NCBI RefSeq assembly: GCF_001513975.1
Contig: NZ_KQ947998.1
Coordinates: forward strand, 62,001-126,000
DNA from: Streptomyces curacoi
GTDB taxonomy: Bacteria; Actinomycetota; Actinomycetes; Streptomycetales; Streptomycetaceae
Direction: 5' to 3'
DNA: 64,000 bases
The notes beneath the pieces are model-generated. The model searched no databases, was not told the DNA's origin, and saw only the letters and a program-made list of their open reading frames with translations. The position numbers were made by a program, and so were the translations under genes. Positions 20,373-28,677 of the stretch are shown here, one piece after another (position 1 is the stretch's first letter; the number at the start of each line of letters is the position of its first letter).

Positions 20373-20452
20373 GCGGGTCGTGGGTGGCTGGTCGCGCCCA
20401 CGCGGCGGAGCCGCATATCGATACGGCCCCGCGCCCCTTTGGGGCGCGACCG
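20373..20452. repeat. Dispersed intergenic repeat, full copy
   Basis: From GTGGCTGGTCGCGCCCACGC at 20384 through CGGCGGAGCCGCATATCGAT to the hairpin GCGCCCCTTTGGGGCGC near 20431-20447, this matches the reverse complement of the copy at 48656-48716 with few differences. It fills the gap between ispG and the GNAT gene and may contribute a terminator-like hairpin for ispG. Confidence 0.8.
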
Positions 20453-20461
20453 CACCCGGCG

Positions 20462-21619
20462 TCAGCCGGCCACCGACACCGACGGCTCGCCCGATGCCAC
20501 GCCTTCCGCCTCCATCTGTTCGGCCAGCTTCATGGCCTCCTCGATGAGGGTCTCGACGATCTTGGACTCGGGGACGGTCTTGATGACCTCTCCCTTGACG
20601 AAGATCTGGCCCTTGCCGTTGCCGGAGGCGACGCCGAGGTCGGCTTCGCGGGCCTCGCCGGGGCCGTTGACCACGCAGCCCATGACGGCGACTCGGAGGG
20701 GAACCTCCATGCCGGTCAGGCCGGCGGTGACCTCTTCGGCCAGCTTGTAGACGTCGACCTGGGCGCGGCCGCAGGACGGGCAGGAGACGATCTCCAGGCC
20801 GCGCTGCTTGAGGTTCAGGGACTCCAGGATCTGGTTGCCGACCTTGACCTCCTCGACCGGCGGGGCCGAGAGGGAGACGCGGATCGTGTCGCCGATGCCC
20901 TGGGAGAGCAGGGCGCCGAAGGCGACGGCCGACTTGATCGTGCCCTGGAAGGCGGGACCGGCCTCGGTCACGCCGAGGTGGAGGGGGTAGTCGCACTGGG
21001 CGGCGAGCTGGCGGTAGGCCTCGATCATCACGACCGGGTCGTTGTGCTTGACCGAGATCTTGATGTCGCGGAAGTCGTGCTCCTCGAAGAGGGAGGCTTC
21101 CCACAGGGCGCTCTCGACCAGGGCCTCGGGGGTGGCCTTGCCGTACTTCTGCAGCAGGCGCCTGTCGAGGGAGCCGGCGTTGACGCCGATGCGGATCGGG
21201 GTGCCGTGGTCCTTGGCGGCCCGCGCGATCTCCTTGACCTTGTCGTCGAACTGCTTGATGTTGCCGGGGTTGACGCGGACCGCGGCGCAGCCGGCCTCGA
21301 TGGCGGCGAAGACGTACTTGGGCTGGAAGTGGATGTCCGCGATCACCGGGATCTGCGACTTGCGGGCGATGGTCGCGAGGGCGTCGGCGTCGTCCTGGGT
21401 CGGGCAGGCCACGCGCACGATCTGGCAGCCCGAGGCGGTGAGCTCGGCGATCTGCTGCAGGGTGGCGCCGATGTCGGACGTACGGGTCGTCGTCATCGAC
21501 TGGACCGAGATCGGCGCGTCCCCGCCGACCGCCACGGTGCCGACCTGGATCTGCCGGCTCTTCCGGCGCTCGGCGAGCTTGGTCGGAACGGACGGCATGC
21601 CGAGAGAAATCGCAGTCAT
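20462..21619 (-). CDS. ispG: 4-hydroxy-3-methylbut-2-en-1-yl diphosphate synthase (flavodoxin)
   Basis: IspG (GcpE, 385 residues) is the iron-sulfur enzyme of the MEP isoprenoid pathway that makes HMBPP from ME-cPP. The cluster ligands are visible as CPSCGR and GCVVNGPGE, and the TIM barrel shows RVACPTQDDADAL and VNPGNI. The ATG at 21619 gives the usual MTAISLGMPSVP start and family length. The frame runs further upstream without similarity. No strong ribosome binding site is visible. A hairpin between rseP and ispG suggests a separate promoter or attenuation. Confidence 0.95.
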   Translation of the reverse strand: MTAISLGMPSVPTKLAERRKSRQIQVGTVAVGGDAPISVQSMTTTRTSDIGATLQQIAELTASGCQIVRVACPTQDDADALATIARKSQIPVIADIHFQPKYVFAAIEAGCAAVRVNPGNIKQFDDKVKEIARAAKDHGTPIRIGVNAGSLDRRLLQKYGKATPEALVESALWEASLFEEHDFRDIKISVKHNDPVVMIEAYRQLAAQCDYPLHLGVTEAGPAFQGTIKSAVAFGALLSQGIGDTIRVSLSAPPVEEVKVGNQILESLNLKQRGLEIVSCPSCGRAQVDVYKLAEEVTAGLTGMEVPLRVAVMGCVVNGPGEAREADLGVASGNGKGQIFVKGEVIKTVPESKIVETLIEEAMKLAEQMEAEGVASGEPSVSVAG

Positions 21620-21775
21620 CTGCTGTGCAACCCCAAGTCGTGGATCAAGGTCCGGTCCCGTCAGCAGCGGGCTCCAGGCTTCGAGATTACGGCACGGGCG
21701 CGGGCCCCAGCACTCCCCCACCTCGAATGCACTCGGCGGGGGGACTCCCATCGGTCCGTAGACCCACTCAATGGA

Positions 21776-21808
21776 AGGCGGCCCGGGACAGAGGATCCCA
21801 GGCCGCCT
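21776..21808 (-). terminator. Hairpin downstream of rseP
   Basis: Arms 21776-21788 and 21796-21808 (AGGCGGCCCGGGA with TCCCAGGCCGCCT) form a 13-bp stem with one mismatch and a 7-nt loop. On the minus strand it is followed by TTCCATT. It lies 15 bp beyond the rseP stop. Confidence 0.65.
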
Positions 21809-21822
21809 CGAAGGCCGTATGG

Positions 21823-23127
21823 CTAGGAGATTCTGACTGGGTTGACCACGTCTGCGACGAGCACGAGCAGCGTGAAGCAGATGAAGATCCCGGCGACCAC
21901 GTAAGCCACCGGCATCAGCTTCGCCACGTCGAACGGACCGGGGTCCGGGCGGCGCAGCACCTTGGCCGTGTTGCGGCGCAGCGACTCCCACAGGGCGCCC
22001 GCGATATGGCCGCCGTCGAGCGGCAGCAGCGGGAGCATGTTGAACAGGAACAGGGAGAGGTTGAAGCCGGCCAGCAGGAACACGAAGGTGGCCAGCTGTT
22101 GCGAGGCCGGGATGTCGAGGGTCGCGATCTCACCGCTCACCCTCGCCGCGCCGACGATGCCCATCGGGGAGTCCGGCTCGCGCGGGCCGTCGCCGAAGGC
22201 GGCGTCCCACAGCGCGGGGATCTTGGAGGGCAGGGCCACCAGGGAGTCGACGGCGTCGCCGACCCGGTCGGTCATCCAGGTCACCGAGTCGCCGAAGTCC
22301 TGTTTGACGACGCCGGTGGCCGAGCTGAAGCCGAGGAAGCCGGCCTGGACGTACTTGCCCTCGACGTACGCTCCGCTGGAGTCCTTCTTCACGACCCAGT
22401 TGGTGGCGATCTTCGCGTGCAGGGTGAGCTGCTCGCCCTTGCGGTCGACGACGATCGGCACCTCCTTGCCGGCGCTGTCGCGGATGAGGTCGGAGAGGGT
22501 GTTCCAGTCCTCGGTCCGTACCCCGCCGAAGGAGACGATCTTGTCGCCGGCCTTCATGCCCGCGGCAGCGGCCGGGGACTTGTCGTCGGACGCCTTGCAC
22601 TCCTCGCGCTTCTCGGTCTGCGCGATGACGCACGGGGAGACGGAGCTGACGGTGGTGGTCTGCTGCTGTATGCCGAAGCCCATCAGCACGGTGAGGAACA
22701 GGCCGAAGGCGAGGACCAGGTTCATGAAGGGGCCCGCGAACATCACGATCACGCGCTTCCAGGGCTTGCGCGTGTAGAACAGGCGGGTCTCGTCACCCGG
22801 CCTGAGCTCCTCGAACGCGGCCGAGCGGGCGTCCTCGATCATGCCGCGCCAGGGCGAGGTGGAGCGGGCCTCCAGGCGTCCGTCGGGGCCGGGCGGGAAC
22901 ATGCCGATCATGCGGATGTAGCCACCGAACGGGATCGCCTTGATGCCGTACTCGGTCTCGCCCTTCTTCCGCGACCAGATGGTCGGCCCGAAGCCGACCA
23001 TGTACTGCGGCACCCGGATGCCGAACAGCTTGGCCGTGGACAGGTGGCCCAGCTCGTGCCATGCGATCGAGAAGAGCAGCCCGACCGCGAACAGCACTAT
23101 GCCGAGGATGAACATCAGGGTCGTCAT
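21823..23127 (-). CDS. rseP: RseP-like site-2 membrane metalloprotease with PDZ domain
   Basis: The 434-residue integral membrane protease cleaves substrates within the membrane. The zinc motif HELGH lies in the first transmembrane segment (WHELGHLSTAKLFG). The second metal-ligand motif, LPLLPLDGGH, is near the C-terminus. A PDZ domain occupies roughly residues 170-260 (GMKAGDKIVSFGGVRTEDW). Likely targets are anti-sigma factors or signal-peptide remnants, but none is indicated here. The ATG at 23127 overlaps the dxr stop (ATGA) and has GGAGG 7 nt upstream, so the two are coupled. Confidence 0.92.
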   Translation of the reverse strand: MTTLMFILGIVLFAVGLLFSIAWHELGHLSTAKLFGIRVPQYMVGFGPTIWSRKKGETEYGIKAIPFGGYIRMIGMFPPGPDGRLEARSTSPWRGMIEDARSAAFEELRPGDETRLFYTRKPWKRVIVMFAGPFMNLVLAFGLFLTVLMGFGIQQQTTTVSSVSPCVIAQTEKREECKASDDKSPAAAAGMKAGDKIVSFGGVRTEDWNTLSDLIRDSAGKEVPIVVDRKGEQLTLHAKIATNWVVKKDSSGAYVEGKYVQAGFLGFSSATGVVKQDFGDSVTWMTDRVGDAVDSLVALPSKIPALWDAAFGDGPREPDSPMGIVGAARVSGEIATLDIPASQQLATFVFLLAGFNLSLFLFNMLPLLPLDGGHIAGALWESLRRNTAKVLRRPDPGPFDVAKLMPVAYVVAGIFICFTLLVLVADVVNPVRIS

Positions 23128-24380
23128 GCACGGGCCTCCGCCGTGTGTGCCGCCAGTTCCCGGGCGCGCCCACGGGCCCAGGTCTCCGCTTCGAGGACGT
23201 CCGCGACGGTGAGCGAGGTTCCCGTGGGCGGGGTGCCGTGCTCCTCCACCACGCGCGTCACGGTCTCCATGATCCCGTTGAACGGCAGCGCGCCGGCCCG
23301 GAAGGCCTCCACGCACTCCTCATTGGCCGCATTGAACACCGCGGGTGCGGTGCCCGCGAGCTCGCCGACGTGCCGCGCCAGGTTGACCGACGGGAACGCG
23401 TCGTTGTCGAGCGGGAAGAACTCCCAGGTGGACGCCTTGCTCCAGTCGAAGCTGGGCGCGGCGTCCGGGACGCGCTCCGGCCAGCCGAGGCCGATGGCGA
23501 TCGGGCCGCGCATGTCGGGGGGCGTCGCCTGGGCGATCGTGGATCCGTCGGTGAACTCAACCATCGAGTGAACATACGACTGGGGATGCACGACCACCTC
23601 AATGCGGTCGAAGGAAATGTCGTAGAGCAGGTGCGCCTCGATGACCTCCAGGCCCTTGTTGACGAGGGTCGCGGAGTTGATCGTGATGACCGGGCCCATG
23701 GCCCAGGTGGGGTGGGCGAGGGCGTCCTCGACCGTCACCTGCGCCAGCTCGGCCTTCGTCCGGCCGCGGAAGGGTCCGCCGGACGCCGTGACGACGAGCT
23801 TGCGCACGTCCGCGCGCGTGCCGGAGGCCAGCGCCTGGAACAGGGCGGCGTGCTCGGAGTCGACCGGGATGATCTGGCCGGGCTTGGCGAGCGCCTTAAC
23901 CAGCGGGCCGCCGACGATGAGGGACTCCTTGTTGGCGAGCGCGAGGGTGCGCCCGGCCTCCAGCGCGGCGAGGGTGGGGGCGAGGCCGATGGAGCCGGTG
24001 ATGCCGTTCAGGACGGTGTGGCAGTCGGAGGCGGCGACCTGGGTGGCCGCGTCCGGGCCGGCGAGGATCTCGGGGAGCGGCTCCCCCGCGCCGTACTGGG
24101 CCCGCAGGGCCTCCCGCAGCGCCGGTATGACGTCCTTGCGGGCGACGGCGACGGTCCGCGCCTTCAGCCGGTACGCCTGCTCGGCGAGGAGGGCGACCCG
24201 GCCGCCGTTGGCGGAGAGGGCGGTGACCCGGAACCGGTCGGGATTGCGCAGCACCAGGTCGATGGCCTGGGTGCCGATCGAGCCGGTGGAGCCGAGGATC
24301 ACCACGTCCTTGGGGCCGTCGCCCGCCACGGGGTCGTAGACGAGGTGGGGGTCGGCGAGGGGGGCTGGACTGTCGCTCAT
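23124..24380 (-). CDS. dxr: 1-deoxy-D-xylulose-5-phosphate reductoisomerase
   Basis: Dxr (418 residues) rearranges and reduces DXP to MEP, the committed step of the MEP pathway. The NADPH-binding motif VILGSTGSIGTQAIDLV lies near residue 25. The catalytic/metal region is VDSEHAALFQ, followed by the flexible loop MGPVITINSATLVNKGLEVIEAHLL. The ATG at 24380 gives the standard MSDSPAPLADP start, although GGAGG is only 1 nt away and so is an unusual ribosome binding site. It is coupled to rseP and near ispG, so two MEP-pathway genes flank the protease. Confidence 0.95.
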   Translation of the reverse strand: MSDSPAPLADPHLVYDPVAGDGPKDVVILGSTGSIGTQAIDLVLRNPDRFRVTALSANGGRVALLAEQAYRLKARTVAVARKDVIPALREALRAQYGAGEPLPEILAGPDAATQVAASDCHTVLNGITGSIGLAPTLAALEAGRTLALANKESLIVGGPLVKALAKPGQIIPVDSEHAALFQALASGTRADVRKLVVTASGGPFRGRTKAELAQVTVEDALAHPTWAMGPVITINSATLVNKGLEVIEAHLLYDISFDRIEVVVHPQSYVHSMVEFTDGSTIAQATPPDMRGPIAIGLGWPERVPDAAPSFDWSKASTWEFFPLDNDAFPSVNLARHVGELAGTAPAVFNAANEECVEAFRAGALPFNGIMETVTRVVEEHGTPPTGTSLTVADVLEAETWARGRARELAAHTAEARA

Positions 24381-24446
24381 CCCTCCATTGTGGCCGTAAC
24401 GGCTGTCGGGAAGGACAGGGCGTCCCCGTCGGGCGGGTAACAGGAT

Positions 24447-24480
24447 GGTGAGGGGGCGCTGCGGGCAGTGACCCCTCACC
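24447..24480 (-). terminator. Hairpin downstream of the acyl-CoA dehydrogenase gene
   Basis: GGTGAGGGG (24447-24455) pairs with CCCCTCACC (24472-24480) around a 16-nt loop. It lies 7 bp beyond the dehydrogenase stop and separates that gene from dxr. Confidence 0.6.
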
Positions 24481-24487
24481 AGGTCGG

Positions 24488-26422
24488 TCACCTGATCGGG
24501 CGGTGCACGTTCTCCCGTGCGCTCGGGCCGGGCGTGGCGTCCGCGATCCACGGGGCGCCGTCGTCCGACGGGTCGACGATGCCCTGTTCCAGCCACTCGT
24601 ACGTGCCGGACATCACGCCCTTGACGACCTTGCGGTCGAGGTCGTCGGTGTTGGACCACAGGCGGCCGAAGAGTTCCTCGATCCGCAGGCGGGACTGGCG
24701 GCAGAAGGCGTCGGCGAGCTGGTAGGCCTCGCGGCCGTGCTCGCCCCGGCTGCGCAGGTGCTCGGCGCGGACGCAGGCCGCGCTCATGGCGAACAGTTCG
24801 GCGCCGATGTCGACGATGCGGCCCAGGAAACCCTGTTTGGTCTCCATGCGGCCCTGCCAGCGGGACATGCCGTAGAAGGTGGAGCGGGCGAGTTTGCGGG
24901 AGGTGCGCTCGACGTAGCGCAGGTGGGCGGAGAGGTCGACCTCGCGCTTGAACTCGCCGAAGGTGTACGGGAGTTGCCCCTGGCCCGCGACCAGCTTCGG
25001 CAGCCACTTGGCGTAGAAGACGCCGGCGTTCGCGCCCGCCTTCGCCTTGTCCTGGAGGGACTTCTCGGGGTCGATGAGGTCGCCGGCGACCGACAGGTGG
25101 GCGTCGACGGCCTCGCGGGCGATGAGGAGGTGCATGATCTCCGTGGAGCCCTCGAAGATGCGGTTGATGCGCAGGTCGCGCAGGACCTGCTCGGCGGGGA
25201 CCGCGCGCTCGCCGCGGGCCCGCAGGGACTCGGCGGTCTCGAAGCCTCGGCCGCCGCGGATCTGGACGAGTTCGTCGGCGATGAGCCAGGCCATCTCGGA
25301 GGCGTACAGCTTGGCCAGCGCGCCCTCGATGCGGATGTCGTTGCGGTCCTCGTCGGCCATCTGGGAGGCCAGGTCGGTGACGGCCTCCAGGGCGAAGGTG
25401 GTGGCCGCGATGAAGGAGATCTTCGAGCCGACGGCCTCGTGGTGGGCGATCGGCTTGCCCCACTGCTCACGTGCCGCCGACCACTCGCGGGCGATCTTCA
25501 GGCACCACTTGCCGGCGGCGACGCAGGACGCGGGCAGGGACAGGCGCCCGGTGTTCAGCGTGGTGAGCGCGATCTTCAGACCGGCGCCCTCGGGGCCGAT
25601 GCGGTTGGCGGCGGGGACGCGGACCTGATGGAAGCGGGTGACGCCGTTCTCGATGCCGCGCAGGCCCATGAAGGCGTTGCGGTTCTCGACCGTGATGCCG
25701 GGCGAGTTGGTCTCCACGACGAAGGCCGTGATGCCGCCCTTGTGGCCCTCGGACTTGGGCACGCGGGCCATGACGACGAGGAGGTCGGCGACCACGCCGT
25801 TGGTCGTCCACAGCTTGACCCCGTCGAGGATGTAGTCGTCCCCGTCCGGTACGGCGGAGGTGGCCAGGCGTGCCGGGTCGGAGCCCACGTCGGGCTCGGT
25901 CAGCAGGAAGGCGCTGATGTCGGTGCGGGCGCAGCGCGGCAGGAAGCGCTCCTTCTGCTCGGGGGTGCCGAACAGCTTGAGCGGCTGCGGTACGCCGATC
26001 GACTGATGGGCGGAGAGCAGCACGCCGATCGCCGGGGACGCCGAGCCGGCCAGGGCGAGGGCCTTGTTGTAGTACACCTGGCCGAGGCCGAGCCCGCCGT
26101 ACTTGGTGTCGATCTTCATGCCGAAGGCGCCGAGCTCCTTGAGCCCGTTGATCACGTCGTCGGGGATGCGCGACTCGCGCTCGATCAGGGCGCCGTCGAC
26201 CTTCGTCTCGACGAAGTCGCGCAGCTTGGCGAGGAACTCCTCGCCGCGCTGGGCGGCCTCGTCGGTCGGCATCGGGTGGGGGTGGATGAGGTCGAGGCGG
26301 AAGCGGCCGAGGAACAGTTCCTTGGCGAAGCTGGGCTTGCGCCATTCCTGTTGCCGGGCGGCCTCCGCCACCTGGCGGGCCTCACGCTCACTGACAGTGG
26401 GTTTGGTGGGTGCTGCGGACAT
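24488..26422 (-). CDS. Acyl-CoA dehydrogenase family protein, long form
   Basis: This 644-residue flavoprotein would oxidise acyl-CoA thioesters in beta-oxidation. The FAD/substrate motifs are visible as LLTEPDVGSDPARL and LDGVKLWTTNG, followed by GITVENRNAFMGLRGIENG and QIRGGRGFETAESL. The extra C-terminal region of about 200 residues makes it longer than short-chain family members and resembles very-long-chain types. The ATG at 26422 follows GAGGTG by 6 nt; a GTG three codons upstream is possible. The upstream region has direct repeats of TACCCGAT around 26475-26500 that could bind a regulator. Confidence 0.9.
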   Translation of the reverse strand: MSAAPTKPTVSEREARQVAEAARQQEWRKPSFAKELFLGRFRLDLIHPHPMPTDEAAQRGEEFLAKLRDFVETKVDGALIERESRIPDDVINGLKELGAFGMKIDTKYGGLGLGQVYYNKALALAGSASPAIGVLLSAHQSIGVPQPLKLFGTPEQKERFLPRCARTDISAFLLTEPDVGSDPARLATSAVPDGDDYILDGVKLWTTNGVVADLLVVMARVPKSEGHKGGITAFVVETNSPGITVENRNAFMGLRGIENGVTRFHQVRVPAANRIGPEGAGLKIALTTLNTGRLSLPASCVAAGKWCLKIAREWSAAREQWGKPIAHHEAVGSKISFIAATTFALEAVTDLASQMADEDRNDIRIEGALAKLYASEMAWLIADELVQIRGGRGFETAESLRARGERAVPAEQVLRDLRINRIFEGSTEIMHLLIAREAVDAHLSVAGDLIDPEKSLQDKAKAGANAGVFYAKWLPKLVAGQGQLPYTFGEFKREVDLSAHLRYVERTSRKLARSTFYGMSRWQGRMETKQGFLGRIVDIGAELFAMSAACVRAEHLRSRGEHGREAYQLADAFCRQSRLRIEELFGRLWSNTDDLDRKVVKGVMSGTYEWLEQGIVDPSDDGAPWIADATPGPSARENVHRPIR

Positions 26423-26532
26423 GAGGCTCACCTCGCCGCGAATCGGGATCTTGGGCCGTATGGTTACCGACGGGTGCTACCCGATCGTATGTACCCGATT
26501 CCGGGCCACCCCACCACCCTGCGTGCAGCCGT

Positions 26533-27342
26533 TCAGCCGATGTCGACGGAGTACGCCTTGGTGTCGAGGCGGCCGGTGCCCTTGAAGACCTCGGTGCCGG
26601 CCTCGATGCCGGAGACGTATTTGTCGTTGCCGAGCAGGTTGCGCCGGACGAGTGCCTGGGTGAAGTCGTCGAGGTCGAGGGTGGCCTTGGTGGTGTTGCT
26701 GCGGCGGACGAAGGAGTGGACCTTCCAGCCGATGTCGCCCTCGTAGATGTCCCACATCGCGCCGCCGAGGCTGACGCTGCCGTACTTGGTGCCGAGTGGG
26801 CCGGCGCCGCCCTGGCGGTTGAGCCAGATCATGATCTCGTCGCTGGGCCGGTCCTGCCAGTCCGCGGTGTTCTTGGTATGCAGCCACAGGTCGTAGGCGA
26901 CGTTCATGGTGCCGGGGTCGGAGCTGACCGAGAACTCCCAGCTCGTCCTGACCGGCTTGCGGTCGCCGACGCGGATCGGCAGCCCGGTCTGCGCCTTGTC
27001 GACCTTGAAGCCCCAGTGCCAGCCGAGGACGGTGGAGGCGTACGTCTTCACGTCGTGGTCCTTGCCGGTGCCGCTGTTGGCCAGGCTGTAGTCCGTCCCC
27101 CAGGAGATCGTCGAGCCCGACCGGGAGTTGTCCCAGACGCACTGGGTGCCGGTGAACTTGCCCTCGTTCCAGAGGTTGTTGTTCACGTAGTACTTGCCGA
27201 GCGTGATGGTGTCGAAGGCCGCGCACTTCTTGCTCGACTCGCCCGCCTGGGCGACGGTGACACCGGCGGCGGCCGCGAGGGCGACCACCGAGGCGCTGAG
27301 GGTCTTCGCCTTCTTGGACAGGCGGGGGCGGCGGTGTTGCAT
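26533..27342 (-). CDS. Secreted GH12 family endoglucanase/xyloglucanase
   Basis: The 269-residue protein starts at ATG 27342 with AAGGA 7 nt upstream. Residues 1-32 form a Sec signal (KKAKTLSASVVALAAAAGVTVAQA). The rest is a GH12 jelly-roll: YYVNNNLWNEGKFTGTQCVW, the nucleophile motif PSDEIMIWLN and a C-terminal acid/base Glu in SGIEAGTEVF. GH12 enzymes cut beta-1,4-glucan, and several members prefer xyloglucan. The TGTCGAAGCGCTTCGACA operator 100 bp upstream links it to the LacI gene next door and to the GH3/ABC operons 25 kb away. I infer an extracellular backbone-cutting role on xyloglucan. Confidence 0.88.
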   Translation of the reverse strand: MQHRRPRLSKKAKTLSASVVALAAAAGVTVAQAGESSKKCAAFDTITLGKYYVNNNLWNEGKFTGTQCVWDNSRSGSTISWGTDYSLANSGTGKDHDVKTYASTVLGWHWGFKVDKAQTGLPIRVGDRKPVRTSWEFSVSSDPGTMNVAYDLWLHTKNTADWQDRPSDEIMIWLNRQGGAGPLGTKYGSVSLGGAMWDIYEGDIGWKVHSFVRRSNTTKATLDLDDFTQALVRRNLLGNDKYVSGIEAGTEVFKGTGRLDTKAYSVDIG

Positions 27343-27444
27343 CGGGGGGTCCTTCCGGGGACGGTGCAGGTACGCCCTCTCAGTGGCCGCCGACCCGGCG
27401 GGAGGTTGCCCCCCACGGCGCCGACACCCTCGTACGAGAAAAGC

Positions 27445-27462
27445 TGTCGAAGCGCTTCGACA
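27445..27462. promoter_or_regulatory. LacI-type operator, perfect 18-bp palindrome
   Basis: TGTCGAAGCGCTTCGACA is perfectly symmetric. It lies between the GH12 gene (minus) and the LacI gene (plus). The same core recurs at 27536, 52601 and 52783, each at a promoter of a glycan-utilisation gene. Confidence 0.85.
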
Positions 27463-27535
27463 ACCTATGGACACCCACGCGCGCCAGAGCTAGTGTCGAA
27501 CCACCCTCACACCTGCCCCTGTACGTCATGCGCAC

Positions 27536-27552
27536 TGTCGAAGCGCTTCACA
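27536..27552. promoter_or_regulatory. LacI-type operator directly upstream of the regulator gene
   Basis: TGTCGAAGCGCTTCACA keeps the GAAGCGCTTC core, with one arm incomplete. It ends 16 bp before the LacI start, just ahead of its ribosome binding site, a position that fits autorepression. Confidence 0.8.
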
Positions 27553-27568
27553 CCGCTTGGAGAGCTGG

Positions 27569-28585
27569 ATGGTCACCCTCGCCGAGGTCGCCCAGCACGC
27601 CGGAGTCTCGGCGAGCACGGTGAGCTATGTCCTCAGCGGCAAGCGGTCCATCTCCGCGACCACCCGGCAGCGGGTCGAGCAGAGCATCCGCGAGCTCGGC
27701 TACCACCCGAACGCGGGCGCCCGCGCCCTGGCCAGCAGCAGGTCGAACATCATCGCGCTGATGATCCCGCTGCGCACCGACATGTATGTGCCGGTGATGA
27801 TGGAGATCGCCATCGCGGTGGCCACCACGGCCCGTACGCACGGCTACGACGTCCTGCTGCTGACCGGCGAGGAGGGTCCCGACGCGGTGCGCCGCGTCAC
27901 CGGCAGCGGGCTCGCCGACGCGATGATCCTGATGGACGTCCAGCTGGACGACGAGCGGCTGCCCCTGCTGCGCGGCACCGACCAGCCGTCCGTGTTGATC
28001 GGGCTGCCCGCCGACACCGCCGGGCTGACCTGCGTCGACCTCGACTTCAAGGCGACCGGTGCGCTGTGCGTGGAGCATCTGGCGATGCTGGGACACCGGG
28101 ACATCGCTGTCATAGGAGAGGCCCCGGCCGTCTACGAGCGGCACACCGGTTTCGCCGAGCGCACGCTGGACGGGCTGCGGGCGCGTTCCCAGGAGTTGGG
28201 GATGCGGCTGCTGCACCGGCCGTGCGAGGGCGGGTACGACGCGATGGCCGTCACCCTCGCCCGGATCTTCGACGAGCGTCCGAGCACCACGGGCTTCGTC
28301 GTCCAGAACGAGTCGGCGGTCGAGCCGCTGCTCGCGCTGCTGCGCCAGCAGGGCCGTGCCGTGCCCGAGGACGTGTCGGTGGTCGCCATCTGCCCCGACC
28401 AGGTCGCCACCCAGGCCTCGGTGCGGCTGACGTCCGTGTCCATCCCCGCGCAGGAGATGGGCCGCCACGCCGTGGAGCAGCTGGCCGCCAAGCTCGACGG
28501 GCGCGGCAGTGACGAAGTCGTGCTGATCGCACCCGAGTTGACGGTCCGGGCGAGCACGGGTCCGGCGCCGACCGCCACCCACTGA
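27569..28585 (+). CDS. LacI family transcriptional repressor, probable regulator of the xyloglucan genes
   Basis: This 338-residue regulator has the N-terminal helix-turn-helix VTLAEVAQHAGVSASTVSYVLSGK and hinge helix ATTRQRVEQSIRELGYHPN. A periplasmic-binding-type sugar domain follows. The ATG at 27569 has GGAG 6 nt upstream; a TTG four codons earlier is less likely. The operator cores flanking this gene, GAAGCGCTTC, recur at the GH3 and ABC promoters. I infer that it represses all of them until a xyloglucan-derived sugar binds. GH31 follows 92 bp downstream, probably co-transcribed. Confidence 0.9.
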   Translation: MVTLAEVAQHAGVSASTVSYVLSGKRSISATTRQRVEQSIRELGYHPNAGARALASSRSNIIALMIPLRTDMYVPVMMEIAIAVATTARTHGYDVLLLTGEEGPDAVRRVTGSGLADAMILMDVQLDDERLPLLRGTDQPSVLIGLPADTAGLTCVDLDFKATGALCVEHLAMLGHRDIAVIGEAPAVYERHTGFAERTLDGLRARSQELGMRLLHRPCEGGYDAMAVTLARIFDERPSTTGFVVQNESAVEPLLALLRQQGRAVPEDVSVVAICPDQVATQASVRLTSVSIPAQEMGRHAVEQLAAKLDGRGSDEVVLIAPELTVRASTGPAPTATH

Positions 28586-28677
28586 CCACTCCCCCGAGCC
28601 CCGCTCGGGACCACCTCACCGTGCCCCTCCCGGGCACCGCCATGTCTGCACCCGCCGCCCCCCTCAGGAGCGCCCAC